This document shows positions 52,791 through 60,978 of a stretch of DNA of 64,000 nt, piece after piece. Source of the stretch: Algihabitans albus (lineage in GTDB: Bacteria > Pseudomonadota > Alphaproteobacteria > Kiloniellales > DSM-21159); NCBI RefSeq assembly GCF_003572205.1, contig NZ_QXNY01000007.1, positions 1 through 64,000 on the forward strand, in the 5' to 3' direction. Numbering within the stretch: the stretch's first letter is position 1; every line of letters starts with the position of its first letter. Made by a program: the position numbers and the translations under genes. The notes below the pieces were generated by a model. The model had not been told where the DNA came from, did no database searches, and was given only the letters and a program-made list of their open reading frames with translations.

Positions 52791-53801
52791 ATGGGCCTGG
52801 CCGAACAGAACGAGACGAACGATCCGGACCTGCGCCTCCGTTTCCTGGAGGGCATGAGCCGGGTTGCCACCACGGTCAGCGTGGTGACCACCGACGGACC
52901 GGCTGGCCGCGCCGGCGTGACGGTCTCCGCCATGTCGTCGGTCTCGGCCGACGGGCCGCAGCCGGTGCTGCTGGTCTGCGTCCATCGCGACAGCCCGGCC
53001 GCCGCGGCGATCCGCGCCAACGGCGTCTTCTGCGTCAACCTGCTGCGGGACGCGCAGTCGGGCGTTTCCGACGTCTTCGCGGGGCGGATCAAGACGGTCG
53101 ACGGCGACAAGTTCTCCTGCGCGCTCTGGACCACGCTCGCGACCGGAGCGCCGCTGGCCGAGGACCGGCTGGTCGCCTTCGACTGCCGCCTGTTACAGGA
53201 GCAGGCGGTCGGCACCCATCACGTCTTTTTCGGCGCGGTCCAGGCCGTCGCGCCGGAACCCGGCGAGGCGGCGGGCGAAGCGCCAGGCCGGCCGCTGCTC
53301 TACACCGACCGCGCCTACGGCACGCCGGCCCGGCTCGAGGGCGGGCAGACGGCCCCGGCCCACCGCCGCCTGCGGCCCTTCAACACCCGCGATACCTACC
53401 CGGATCAGAAGCTCGACAACGATCTCAGCCAGGTGGTGGCGGCGCGCGGCACGACGCTCTACCTGCGCGGCCAGGTCGGCCAGGGCCTGGAGGACAGCGC
53501 CTCGGTCGCGGTCGGCGATCCGGCCGGGCAGGCGGAACAGGCCATGGCCAACATCGCGCAGCTTCTGCGCGAGGCCGGCAGCGACCTGAGCCATGTCTGC
53601 AAGATCGTCATCTATCTGACCGACCCGCGCTACCGCGAGCCGGTCTACCAGGTCGTCGGCAGTTGGCTGCGCGGCGTCTATCCCGTCTCCACCGGTCTGG
53701 TGGTCCAGGCCCTGGCGCGGCCCGAGTGGCTGGTCGAGATCGACGTCACCGCCGTGATTCCGGACGGAAGCGATGATGGCGACAGGGCAGTTGGGCCGTG
53801 A
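52791..53801 (+). CDS. flavin reductase-RidA fusion protein
   Basis: A 336-residue protein in one frame. Residues about 15-180 are an HpaC-like flavin reductase (RVATTVSVVTTDGPAGRAGV, VTVSAMSSVSADGP, NGVFCVNLL). Residues about 195-325 are a YjgF/RidA domain (YLRGQVGQGLEDSASVAVGD, LREAGSDLSHVCKIVIYLTD). In the RidA domain the arginine that binds the imine carboxylate in E. coli RidA (in FPARSC) is replaced (YPVSTG), so it is not a canonical imine deaminase. It presumably supplies reduced flavin to the adjacent monooxygenase and handles its product in the RidA half. The DUF1028 gene overlaps its stop by 4 bp. Confidence 0.88.
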   Translation: MGLAEQNETNDPDLRLRFLEGMSRVATTVSVVTTDGPAGRAGVTVSAMSSVSADGPQPVLLVCVHRDSPAAAAIRANGVFCVNLLRDAQSGVSDVFAGRIKTVDGDKFSCALWTTLATGAPLAEDRLVAFDCRLLQEQAVGTHHVFFGAVQAVAPEPGEAAGEAPGRPLLYTDRAYGTPARLEGGQTAPAHRRLRPFNTRDTYPDQKLDNDLSQVVAARGTTLYLRGQVGQGLEDSASVAVGDPAGQAEQAMANIAQLLREAGSDLSHVCKIVIYLTDPRYREPVYQVVGSWLRGVYPVSTGLVVQALARPEWLVEIDVTAVIPDGSDDGDRAVGP

Positions 53802-54475
53802 CCTTCTCGATCGCCGCGCGCTGTCCGGCGACCGGCCAGTTCGGCCTGGCCGTCACGTCCTCCTCGCCCGCCGTCGCGGCGCGCTGCGCCCATGCCCGTG
53901 CCGGTGTCGGAGCCGTCGCCAGCCAGAACGTCACCGACCCGCGCCTCGGTCCGCGCGGGCTCGAATTGATGGCGCTCGGCGCCTCGGCGCGTCAAGCCTG
54001 CGACGCGCTGCTGGACTCTAGCCCCGGGATCGAGCATCGCCAGCTCACGCTGGTGGATGCCAAGGGTGGCACGGCCCATTGGTCCGGCCTCCAGACCCTG
54101 GGTGTCCATGCGGTGGCGGAAGGCGCGGGGGCCGTTTGCGCCGGCAACCTGCTGGCCAATCCCGAGGTTCCCGAGGCGATGCTCCAGGCCTTCGCCACGG
54201 CCGCGCGCGACCCGCTGGGCGACCGGCTGATCGCCGCGCTGCAGGCCGGATTGGTGGCGGGCGGGGAAGCGGGGCCGGTCCACTCCGCCGGCCTGCTGCT
54301 GGTGCGCGACGTGCCCTGGCCGGTCGCCGATCTGCGAATCGACTGGCGGGACGAGGAGCCCATCGCCGCTCTGGCCGCGCTCTGGCGGCGCTACGCACCG
54401 CAGCTTGACGACTACGTGACGCGCGCGCTCGACCCGTCCGCCGCGCCCGGCTACGGCGTGCCGGGCGAGGGCTGA
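53798..54475 (+). CDS. DUF1028 family protein (Ntn-hydrolase-like)
   Basis: A 225-residue protein starting at GTG 53798, which overlaps the stop of the preceding gene (GTGA). The diagnostic N-terminus TFSIAARCPATGQFGLAVTS and AHARAGVGAVASQN match DUF1028, a family predicted to have the Ntn-hydrolase fold and often found near RidA and amidohydrolase genes; its reaction is unknown. The expected nucleophile Ser/Thr directly after Met is Thr2. In this operon it is a candidate hydrolase for an amide or ring-opened product of the HpaB-like enzyme (inference). Confidence 0.87.
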   Translation: MTFSIAARCPATGQFGLAVTSSSPAVAARCAHARAGVGAVASQNVTDPRLGPRGLELMALGASARQACDALLDSSPGIEHRQLTLVDAKGGTAHWSGLQTLGVHAVAEGAGAVCAGNLLANPEVPEAMLQAFATAARDPLGDRLIAALQAGLVAGGEAGPVHSAGLLLVRDVPWPVADLRIDWRDEEPIAALAALWRRYAPQLDDYVTRALDPSAAPGYGVPGEG

Positions 54476-54489
54476 GCGCCGCCCGCGCC

Positions 54490-55413
54490 ATGCGCTTCAC
54501 CTTCCGCCAGTTGGAGTACTTCGTCGCCGCCGGCGAGGCCGGCAGCATCCGGGGTGCGGCTGAGGCCATCGCCATCTCCCAGCCCTCCATCTCGGCGGCC
54601 ATCGCCCATCTCGAGCGCGAGCTGGGTCTGCAGCTCTTCGTGCGCCACCACGCCCAAGGGCTGTCGCTGACGCCGGCGGGCCGCCGCCTGCTGCACGAGG
54701 CGCGGCTGCTGCTGGAGCGGGCCGAGGGGCTGCATGCCGTCGCCGCCGAACTCAACGAGCAGCTGGGCGGCCGCCTGGCCCTCGGCTGCTTCGTCACACT
54801 GGCGCCGATGATCCTGCCGGAACTGATGCAGGGCTTCGCGGCGCGCGTGCCCGGGGCGGAGATCGCGCTGTTCGAGGCGGATCAGGAGCGCCTGGTCGCG
54901 GCGTTGCGGCGGGTCGAACTGGACCTGGCCCTGACCTACGACTTGCAGATGCCCGAGGACCTGATCTTCACGCCTTTGGCGGAGCTACCGCCGCATGTCC
55001 TCCTGCCGGCGGCGCATCCCCTGGCGGGACGGTCCGAGCTGAGCCTGGCGGAGCTGGCCGAGGAGAAACTGGTGCTGCTCGACCTGCCGCTCAGCCGGGA
55101 GTACTTCCTTTCCCTCTTCCTGCGCGAAGGTTTGGAGCCGCAGATCGCCCAACGCTCGGCCCAGCAGGAGGTGGTGCGCGGCCTGGTCGCCAACGGCTTC
55201 GGCTACAGCATCGCCAACGCGCGGCCCCGCGCCGGCGCGGCGCTGGACGGCCGGCCGCTGGTGCGGCTGCCCTTGGCCGGCGACCCTCCGCCGCTCCGCT
55301 TCGGCCTGGCTCGGGCCGAGAGCCTGCAACCCTCGCGGCTCTCCGCCGCCTTCGCCGAGCACTGTCGTGCGGCGATTGGCGAAGGCGGCGTTCCGGGGAT
55401 GGATCTGTCGTAG
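54490..55413 (+). CDS. LysR-family transcriptional regulator
   Basis: A 307-residue regulator. HTH at about residues 5-62 (MRFTFRQLEYFVAAGEAGSI, AEAIAISQPSISAAIAHLER); the effector-binding domain follows (LALGCFVTLAPMILPELMQG, VVRGLVANGFGYSIANARPR). It lies on the same strand 14 bp after the DUF1028 gene, so it is probably the last gene of the operon and regulates it. A 7-bp inverted repeat (TCTTCGG/CCGAAGA, 51153-51202) in the leader of the monooxygenase gene is a weak candidate for its site. Confidence 0.9.
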   Translation: MRFTFRQLEYFVAAGEAGSIRGAAEAIAISQPSISAAIAHLERELGLQLFVRHHAQGLSLTPAGRRLLHEARLLLERAEGLHAVAAELNEQLGGRLALGCFVTLAPMILPELMQGFAARVPGAEIALFEADQERLVAALRRVELDLALTYDLQMPEDLIFTPLAELPPHVLLPAAHPLAGRSELSLAELAEEKLVLLDLPLSREYFLSLFLREGLEPQIAQRSAQQEVVRGLVANGFGYSIANARPRAGAALDGRPLVRLPLAGDPPPLRFGLARAESLQPSRLSAAFAEHCRAAIGEGGVPGMDLS

Positions 55414-55541
55414 AATTCGACAATTCCAGGCTGCCGACTGCCGGGCTTTGCACGTTTAGCATGAGATAGGTCAAGGCCGGCCCTGCGGGCGGGCGTTCAG
55501 ACTATGGCTTCGCATCCAGCAACCGGGCAGGAGCCACGGAC

Positions 55542-56645
55542 ATGTTGAGCCTTCGACTCGCCGCCGCCATAGCGCTGACCGTTGCCTTGCTGCTGGCCCT
55601 GGGGCCGCGTGTGGCGAAGGCGGAAAAGCTCGAGAGTTTCGAGGTCGCCGGCTGGGTCGGCGGCGCCTATGCGGAGGACGACGGCCGGTTCAGCCACTGC
55701 AGTCTCGGCGCGACCTACAACAGCGACATCACGCTCGTTTTCCTAATGGACGACGCGGGTCTTTACCTGATGTTGGGCAAACCGGGTTGGCGACTGCCCT
55801 TGGGCGAGCAGTACCAGCTGACTCTCCGCGTCGATCAGTCCTGGCAACGGCAGCTGCCAGGTCTCGTCACCGGCGAGGCCGAGTTGACGATCCCGATCGG
55901 CGACGATGCCGACGCGCTGCGCAGTTTGAAGCAAGGTCGCTTTCTGGGCATGGATGCGCGCCACGAGAGCTTCGGCTTCAAGCTCGAGGGCACGATGAAG
56001 GCGCTGAGTCTGCTGGAGCGCTGTGTGGAGCGAAGGCTCTATGCCGGCAGCTTGAACCCCTTCGGCGGTCCGGGGGAAGGGCCCGGCGAAGGTACGGCGA
56101 ACCCCTTCGGTCCGGTTGCCCCGGGAGCCCCTGAAGCGCCGTTGGACCCGGACGACTGGACTTACCGCGATTTCGCGCTGACGCCGCAGAAGTTGAAGGA
56201 GTTTCTGGTTGCTGCCAGCGGGGGCGGTTCGGCCCGCGTCCATCGGCCGGGAGCCAACGACGCCTACCTCGATTTCGTGGTGGAGGGCATTCCTGGAACC
56301 TACCTCGAATTTCCGACAGACATGCGGGAACCGGACGCCACCTTAACGTTCCGATTGCTGGCGGAGGCCTTCGCCGACGATTGCCGAGCCCGTGTCGGAT
56401 CGGGCACGTTGGATGCCACGCTTGTCGGCGGGCTGGATATCGTAAGGGGCTTTCATGCCTGCAGCTCGCCGGATCGCTACGTCGCGGTGATCGCCCTGTC
56501 CGAATCCTACCTCGACAGCCTGCTGACCATGGAGGCGTCGCGCGAGGGGCAGGCGGTCGCCGAGCGCTTGGGACGCAGGTTCTTCTCCACCCTGGCAGCG
56601 GCCGCCGGCAGCTCCTACGAGGGTGTCAGCTTGCTGTTCGAATAG
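55542..56645 (+). CDS. secreted protein of unknown function
   Basis: A 367-residue protein with a signal peptide of about 27 residues (cleaved near AKA) and AGGAG nine bases before ATG 55542. The mature protein has two globular parts joined by a Gly/Pro/Glu-rich linker (LNPFGGPGEGPGEGTANPFG, about residues 170-195). The first part (about 30-165) has a beta-rich pattern seen in other alphaproteobacterial secreted proteins (DDGRFSHCSLGATYNSDITL, RFLGMDARHESFGFKLEGTM, a closing LLERCVERR). Cysteines in each half could form disulfides. I do not recognise a function. It is convergent with the next gene (30 bp between stops). Confidence 0.75.
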   Translation: MLSLRLAAAIALTVALLLALGPRVAKAEKLESFEVAGWVGGAYAEDDGRFSHCSLGATYNSDITLVFLMDDAGLYLMLGKPGWRLPLGEQYQLTLRVDQSWQRQLPGLVTGEAELTIPIGDDADALRSLKQGRFLGMDARHESFGFKLEGTMKALSLLERCVERRLYAGSLNPFGGPGEGPGEGTANPFGPVAPGAPEAPLDPDDWTYRDFALTPQKLKEFLVAASGGGSARVHRPGANDAYLDFVVEGIPGTYLEFPTDMREPDATLTFRLLAEAFADDCRARVGSGTLDATLVGGLDIVRGFHACSSPDRYVAVIALSESYLDSLLTMEASREGQAVAERLGRRFFSTLAAAAGSSYEGVSLLFE

Positions 56646-56674
56646 CGTTCGATGCGGCGCCGCGCCTGCGGCGA

Positions 56675-57547
56675 TCAGTATTGGAAGTTCAGCTTGCGGC
56701 TGACCAAGGGGATCGGGCTGGCCGGTTCCGCTTGCCCCTGGCTGGGTACCACCCGGTTGAGAGTCGCCGGCTGCGCGGGTGCGGGCGGAACGACCTGGGG
56801 CGAAGCCGGGACGACACGAGCTTGTGTCGGAACGGCTTGCGGCGTTGGCAGGCCGGCCGCCGGTTGCTCGCCCGGCCGCTCGCCTTGCGTCAGGTCCTGT
56901 TGCGCGGTCGGGCCGAGTGGACTTGTGCCGAGTGGATTTGGGGCAAACCGGTTCTGCGGCGCAGCGCTTCGCTGCGGCGCGGTCGGCGCCTCCTCCGGCA
57001 AGGCTTCCCCCGGTGCCGCGGGGGGCGTAAGCATCAGGTCCCCGGGGCGCACGCCCTCGTCGCGCGGCACCTCGACGGGGCCGCGGCCGCCGCGCACGTT
57101 GCGGATGTCGTCGAACCAGGGCGGGATATAGACCTGTCCCGCCACCAGGCGCGGCAAGCTCTCCTCCGGCTGCTGCGCGGGGGCGTCCGGCAGGACGATC
57201 CCGCGCGCGCCGCCCGGGCCGCGCTCTCCGGCCGGATCGCGATAGAGCCCCGTCGTGGAGTCGATCTGAGGCGGCAGGATCGTGGCGCCGGCGGGCAGAG
57301 GCACGCGCGGCAGATTGCTGAGATCGACTCGCGGGATCGAGACTGTCGAGGACCCCTGTTGCTCCTGCGCGCGCTCGGCCGGCGTGGTGTGGAACTGCAG
57401 CTCGCGGGAGACCAGCGGGAGCTGCTGCGCCATGGCCGCCAGCGGAGCCAGCGCCAGTGCCAGAGTCGCAAGGGCGCCGAAGGCCAGCGCGGTGCCGGCG
57501 ACGGGTCGCGGAGCTTCAGAGCCTTTGCCGGTGAGGATCTTGTTCAT
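56675..57547 (-). CDS. secreted proline-rich protein with matching N- and C-terminal motifs
   Basis: A 290-residue protein starting at ATG 57547 (a longer frame upstream has no signal peptide). A signal peptide covers about residues 1-40 (ends LAAMAQ). The mature N-terminus carries LPLVSRELQF, and the final residues are IPLVSRKLNFQY, a near copy. In between is a region rich in Pro, Gly and Ala with little predicted fold, including NRFAPNPLGTSPLGPTAQQD. The gene is 65 bp from the divergent DUF924 gene. No function is recognised; the matched ends may be beta-strands that bind the same partner or each other. Confidence 0.72.
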   Translation of the reverse strand: MNKILTGKGSEAPRPVAGTALAFGALATLALALAPLAAMAQQLPLVSRELQFHTTPAERAQEQQGSSTVSIPRVDLSNLPRVPLPAGATILPPQIDSTTGLYRDPAGERGPGGARGIVLPDAPAQQPEESLPRLVAGQVYIPPWFDDIRNVRGGRGPVEVPRDEGVRPGDLMLTPPAAPGEALPEEAPTAPQRSAAPQNRFAPNPLGTSPLGPTAQQDLTQGERPGEQPAAGLPTPQAVPTQARVVPASPQVVPPAPAQPATLNRVVPSQGQAEPASPIPLVSRKLNFQY

Positions 57548-57612
57548 TGCCGGTGCTTGTAGCAGAAAGATGCCGGTTTGGGCGAGCGGGTCGGGCGGGA
57601 GAGCAGGGCGGC

Positions 57613-58158
57613 ATGGACGAGATCGACGCGGTACTGGATTTCTGCTTCTCGGAGGCGGTCGCACCGAAGTGGTTCGTCAAGGATCCGGACTTCGACACGG
57701 AGGTGGCGCGCGTCCTCGGACCTCTATTGGAAAGGGCGCGCGCCGGCGCCTTCGGCCATTGGCCGGCGACGGCGCGGGGCGCGCTGGCTCTGGTGCTGCT
57801 GTTCGATCAGGCGCCGCGCAACCTCTTCCGGGACAGTCCTGAGGCCTATGCCCTGGATCCGCGCGCGCGGGCGCTGACGCGCCAGGCGGTGACGGCGGGC
57901 CTGGACCGCGATCTCGCTCAGGACCGGCGGCTGTTTCTCTACCTGCCGCTGCAGCACAGCGAGGTCCTGGCCGACCAGAACCTGTCGGTGGAGCTGTTCG
58001 GCCAACTCGATGAGGACCCCGACTGTCTGGTCTATGCCGAGCGGCATCGTGAGATCGTGCAGCGCTTCGGCCGCTTTCCCCACCGCAACGCCGCCCTGGG
58101 CCGCGAGACCACGGCCGAGGAAGCCGACTTCCTGACCCAGCCGAACTCGTCCTTTTAG
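57613..58158 (+). CDS. DUF924 family protein
   Basis: A 181-residue protein starting at ATG 57613. It matches DUF924: VLDFCFSEAVAPKWFVKDPD at the start, ARGALALVLLFDQAPRNLFR in the middle, LYLPLQHSEVLADQNLSVEL, and FGRFPHRNAALGRETTAEEA with FL at the end. Members are small, all-helical and cytosolic, of unknown role. The next gene is convergent, with a long hairpin between. Confidence 0.9.
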   Translation: MDEIDAVLDFCFSEAVAPKWFVKDPDFDTEVARVLGPLLERARAGAFGHWPATARGALALVLLFDQAPRNLFRDSPEAYALDPRARALTRQAVTAGLDRDLAQDRRLFLYLPLQHSEVLADQNLSVELFGQLDEDPDCLVYAERHREIVQRFGRFPHRNAALGRETTAEEADFLTQPNSSF

Positions 58159-58178
58159 CGGCCGTCTAGAGCGCGATC

Positions 58179-58213
58179 GTCTCAGGCGGAAGCGCTTCGC
58201 TTCCGCCTGAGAC
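58179..58213. terminator. 16-bp-arm hairpin between convergent genes
   Basis: GTCTCAGGCGGAAGCG, the loop CTT, then the exact complement CGCTTCCGCCTGAGAC. It lies between the DUF924 stop (58158) and the stop of the FAD monooxygenase gene (58226), where a bidirectional terminator is expected. There is no T-run. The preceding TCTAGAGCGCGATC and following GTGAATCCTACTCTAG look like edges of a short dispersed palindromic repeat that could be present elsewhere in the genome. Confidence 0.65.
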
Positions 58214-58225
58214 GTGAATCCTACT

Positions 58226-59410
58226 CTAGCGGTTGAACAGGAGGTGGTCGCCGCTTCGGCGGCCCTGGTCCCGGAGGCGCTGGCCGAGGGCGAGTTGCCG
58301 GGGCTCCCAGCGCTCCAGCGCTTCGTCGATGTCGTCCGGGCAGCGCCGCAAGGCGTCGGCCAGAGTCAGGGCGTTGGCCGCGGCCTTCGCCGTGCTGGCC
58401 GCCGTGTGCGGGCGCGGAATGAAAGCGGCGTCGCCCAGCAGGATCACGCGGCCCCGCACCATCCGCTCGACCGCCAGATCCCGGATCGCCTGGGCGAAGG
58501 GCTCCCGCGTCGCCCGCACGACCTCGCGGAAGGCAGGGGGCAACAGCTCGCCCGCTTCCCGGTGGACATGGTCGCGCCACCGGTCGGCCAGCCGGCCCTC
58601 GGGCAGGGAGAAGCCCCGGTAGCGGCCCTCCCGATCAGTCATGATGTCCCGCAGCGCGGCGTCGTCCGCCACCCGGTACCAGACCCAGTTGTAGAGGCGG
58701 TGGCCGGAGCGGGTATCGTTGTTCTCGCCCGGCACCAGATAGCCCAGGATGTGCGACCCCTTGGTGTTGGCGAAGCCGAAGTCGCCGTGCAGTCCGTCGC
58801 GGGCGGCCGGCGGCATCTCGTCCTCCGGCACCAGGCCGCGCCAGGCGAGATAGCCGGCGTAGGCCGGCTCCGCCTCCGGCCAGAGCAGGCGCCGCACCGT
58901 GGAGCCGTTGCCGTCGGCGCCGACCAGCAGATCGCCAGTCTCCTCCGTGCCGTCCTCGAAGCGGGCCGTGACGGTTTTGCCGGCCTCGTCCTGCCGCAGC
59001 CCGACCAGGGTCTTGCCTTGGCGATAGTGCGCCTCGCCGAAGGCCCGCTTCATCGTGGTGTAGATCAGCGACCAGGAGGTCTGGGTCTGCGGCGCCACCT
59101 GCCGGTCCTGGAGCGAACCGTCGCGCCGGAACACTTTACGCTCGCGCGACCGCACGCCCAGATCCATCGTCTCGACTTCCGCGCCGGCCTGACGGAAGGC
59201 CTCGACGACATCGGGCTGCAAGACAATGCCGCCGCCCCGGCTGTCCAGGCCGTGGGAGGAGCGTTCGTAGATGTCGACGGTCCAGCCGGCCTGCTTCAGC
59301 AGGGCTCCGGCGAAGAGGCCGCCGAGGGATCCGCCGACGACCAGAGCGCGGCGTGCAGTCGGAGCGCGGCTTGCTGTCGGAGCTGCGGCTTGTGAGGCTT
59401 TGGGGCTCAA
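58226..59410 (-). CDS. FAD-dependent monooxygenase (2,6-dihydroxypyridine 3-monooxygenase-like)
   Basis: A 394-residue group A flavoprotein hydroxylase. The FAD-binding RALVVGGSLGGLFAGALLKQ is near the N-terminus after a Ala/Ser-rich leader of about 20 residues, then DLLVGADGNGSTVR and the FAD phosphate motif VILLGDAAFIPRPHTAAS. The H-T-A-A-S-T-x-K-A motif and overall pattern are those of 2,6-dihydroxypyridine hydroxylase-like enzymes; other aromatic substrates are possible. It is divergent from a LysR regulator with a short inverted repeat between. Confidence 0.87.
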   Translation of the reverse strand: MSPKASQAAAPTASRAPTARRALVVGGSLGGLFAGALLKQAGWTVDIYERSSHGLDSRGGGIVLQPDVVEAFRQAGAEVETMDLGVRSRERKVFRRDGSLQDRQVAPQTQTSWSLIYTTMKRAFGEAHYRQGKTLVGLRQDEAGKTVTARFEDGTEETGDLLVGADGNGSTVRRLLWPEAEPAYAGYLAWRGLVPEDEMPPAARDGLHGDFGFANTKGSHILGYLVPGENNDTRSGHRLYNWVWYRVADDAALRDIMTDREGRYRGFSLPEGRLADRWRDHVHREAGELLPPAFREVVRATREPFAQAIRDLAVERMVRGRVILLGDAAFIPRPHTAASTAKAAANALTLADALRRCPDDIDEALERWEPRQLALGQRLRDQGRRSGDHLLFNR

Positions 59411-59502
59411 GGCGGCTATCCTTTCCAGGTCTCCGTTGTGTCCTTTGCGCAGACATTATTCCTCGCCACTCCGAAGTAAAACGCCGCTTGCTCGCCTATG
59501 TT

Positions 59503-59521
59503 TCATTCGGTTATGGAATGA
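59503..59521. promoter_or_regulatory. candidate LysR binding site
   Basis: TCATTC and GAATGA form perfect 6-bp arms with a 7-base spacer, ending 3 bp before the LysR start at 59525 and about 90 bp from the monooxygenase start. Such a site would suit autoregulation by LysR; T-n11-A spacing is satisfied inside it. Confidence 0.45.
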
Positions 59522-59524
59522 GTT

Positions 59525-60427
59525 ATGGACCGCATCGCCGCCATGCGGAGCTTTCTCCGCGCCGTCGACACCGGCAGCTTCACCGAGGTCGCGCGGGAAG
59601 GGAACACCACGCAGCCCACCGTCTCGAAGCAGATCGCGGCGCTCGAGGCCCATCTGGGCGTCCAGCTTCTGGTGCGGACCACCCGGTCGCTCTCGGTAAC
59701 GGAGGAGGGCGCGCGCTACTACGAGGCGGCCAAGGCGGCGCTCGACGGCCTGGAGGCCGCCGAGGCGGCGGCGCGCGGGTCGAAGTCTCCCGAAGGTCTG
59801 CTGCGGATCGGCTGTCCCGTGTCCTTCGGGCAGGTCCAGCTCGTGCCGCGCCTGCCGGCGTTTCTCTCGCGCTTTCCCGCCCTCTCCGTCGATCTCGCGA
59901 TGTCGGACGCTTTTCTCGATCCCGTCGAGCAGGGTGTCGATCTGGTGATCCGTCTGGGTGCGCTGAAGGACTCGCGGCTGATGGCGCGCTCCGTCGGGTC
60001 TGCGCGGCGGGTCACGGTAGCCAGTCCGGCCTATGTCGAGGCCTTCGGCCGGCCCGGGCGGCCCGAGGATTTGGCCCGGCACGACTGCGTGCTCTACACG
60101 CGGCTGACGTCCGGTTCCGAGTGGCCTTACGCAGGGCCCGACGGCACGGCGCCGGCCGTGCGGGTGCGTGGCCGGGTCCGGGCCGATAATTCCGTTGCCA
60201 TGCTGGGCGCGGTGCTGGCGGGCCTGGGGGTCGGACTGATGCCGCTTTGGCTCGCCGGCGACGATCTGCGACGCGGGCGGCTGCTGTGCCTGCTGGAGGA
60301 CTACGAGCCGCAGGCGCTGCCGATCCATATCGTCTCGCCGCCGCGCCGCTTCGCGCCGCCCAAGGTGACAGCCTTCGTCGACTACATCGCGCGGGCGTTC
60401 AGGCAAGATCCCCACCTCTCGGGATGA
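59525..60427 (+). CDS. LysR-family transcriptional regulator
   Basis: A 300-residue regulator. HTH: MDRIAAMRSFLRAVDTGSFT, REGNTTQPTVSKQIAALEAH. The C-terminal substrate-binding domain (about residues 90-290) is of the CrgA-like subgroup (GLLRIGCPVSFGQVQLVPRL, VDLVIRLGALKDSRLMARSV, LGVGLMPLWLAGDDL). It is divergent from the FAD monooxygenase gene and is its likely activator or repressor. Confidence 0.9.
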   Translation: MDRIAAMRSFLRAVDTGSFTEVAREGNTTQPTVSKQIAALEAHLGVQLLVRTTRSLSVTEEGARYYEAAKAALDGLEAAEAAARGSKSPEGLLRIGCPVSFGQVQLVPRLPAFLSRFPALSVDLAMSDAFLDPVEQGVDLVIRLGALKDSRLMARSVGSARRVTVASPAYVEAFGRPGRPEDLARHDCVLYTRLTSGSEWPYAGPDGTAPAVRVRGRVRADNSVAMLGAVLAGLGVGLMPLWLAGDDLRRGRLLCLLEDYEPQALPIHIVSPPRRFAPPKVTAFVDYIARAFRQDPHLSG

Positions 60428-60529
60428 GGCCGCGCCGCTTCCGGAAACTGCGACTGGCGTTTGTGAGGAGGCGTCCGATCTGCTCTAAGTGAGCCATCGA
60501 AGACGGACGAGCGACCAGGAGTTTTTCGA

Positions 60530-60901
60530 ATGCCGATCCTCTCTGCCGCAACCTCTGCCGCCGCGCTGCTGGCTCTGGCCTTCGCGCTGGCCGGCCCAGC
60601 CGCGGCCCTGACCGACCAGGAGGCCGAGGGGATCTTCCTGCGCTATCAGAAGGCCATAGCCGCCGCCGAGTCCTGCTACGAGGTCACCTTCGGCCAGTCG
60701 GAGCAGCAGGCGATGATGGACGTCGTCAACGCGGCGGTGGAAAACCGGATCGGCGCGAAGCGTCTGCGTCTGGTCGTCGAGGCCGAGACCGAGGTGCGCG
60801 AGATGCTTCCGAGCCAGAGCTGCAATGGCGAGAAGATCCTGCCGTTGCTGGAGCTGTTCGAGCGCGATCTGCGGCCGGCGCTGGCGGGCGTAGAGGGTTA
60901 G
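60530..60901 (+). CDS. small secreted protein of unknown function
   Basis: A 123-residue protein with AGGAG nine bases before ATG 60530. Residues 1-27 form a signal peptide (cleaved near AAA-L). The mature part is predicted helical with two cysteines (AESCYEV and SQSCNGEK) that could form one disulfide. No family is recognised. It stands alone between a LysR gene and a convergent methyltransferase gene. Confidence 0.7.
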   Translation: MPILSAATSAAALLALAFALAGPAAALTDQEAEGIFLRYQKAIAAAESCYEVTFGQSEQQAMMDVVNAAVENRIGAKRLRLVVEAETEVREMLPSQSCNGEKILPLLELFERDLRPALAGVEG

Positions 60902-60978
60902 GGTCTTCGGGAATCGGCTGCGGGGACTGGCTGGGTGGACCCTGAGGCGTCGCCAAGGCCTTGGGTTGTCCCCGGGCG

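Noticed and set aside
50070-52985. A very long open minus-strand frame opposite the HpaB-like gene, continuous with the ABC ATPase
   Set aside because: The part beyond 51014 is the antisense of a clear monooxygenase gene, has low-complexity charged composition and no similarity; long antisense frames are usual at this GC content.
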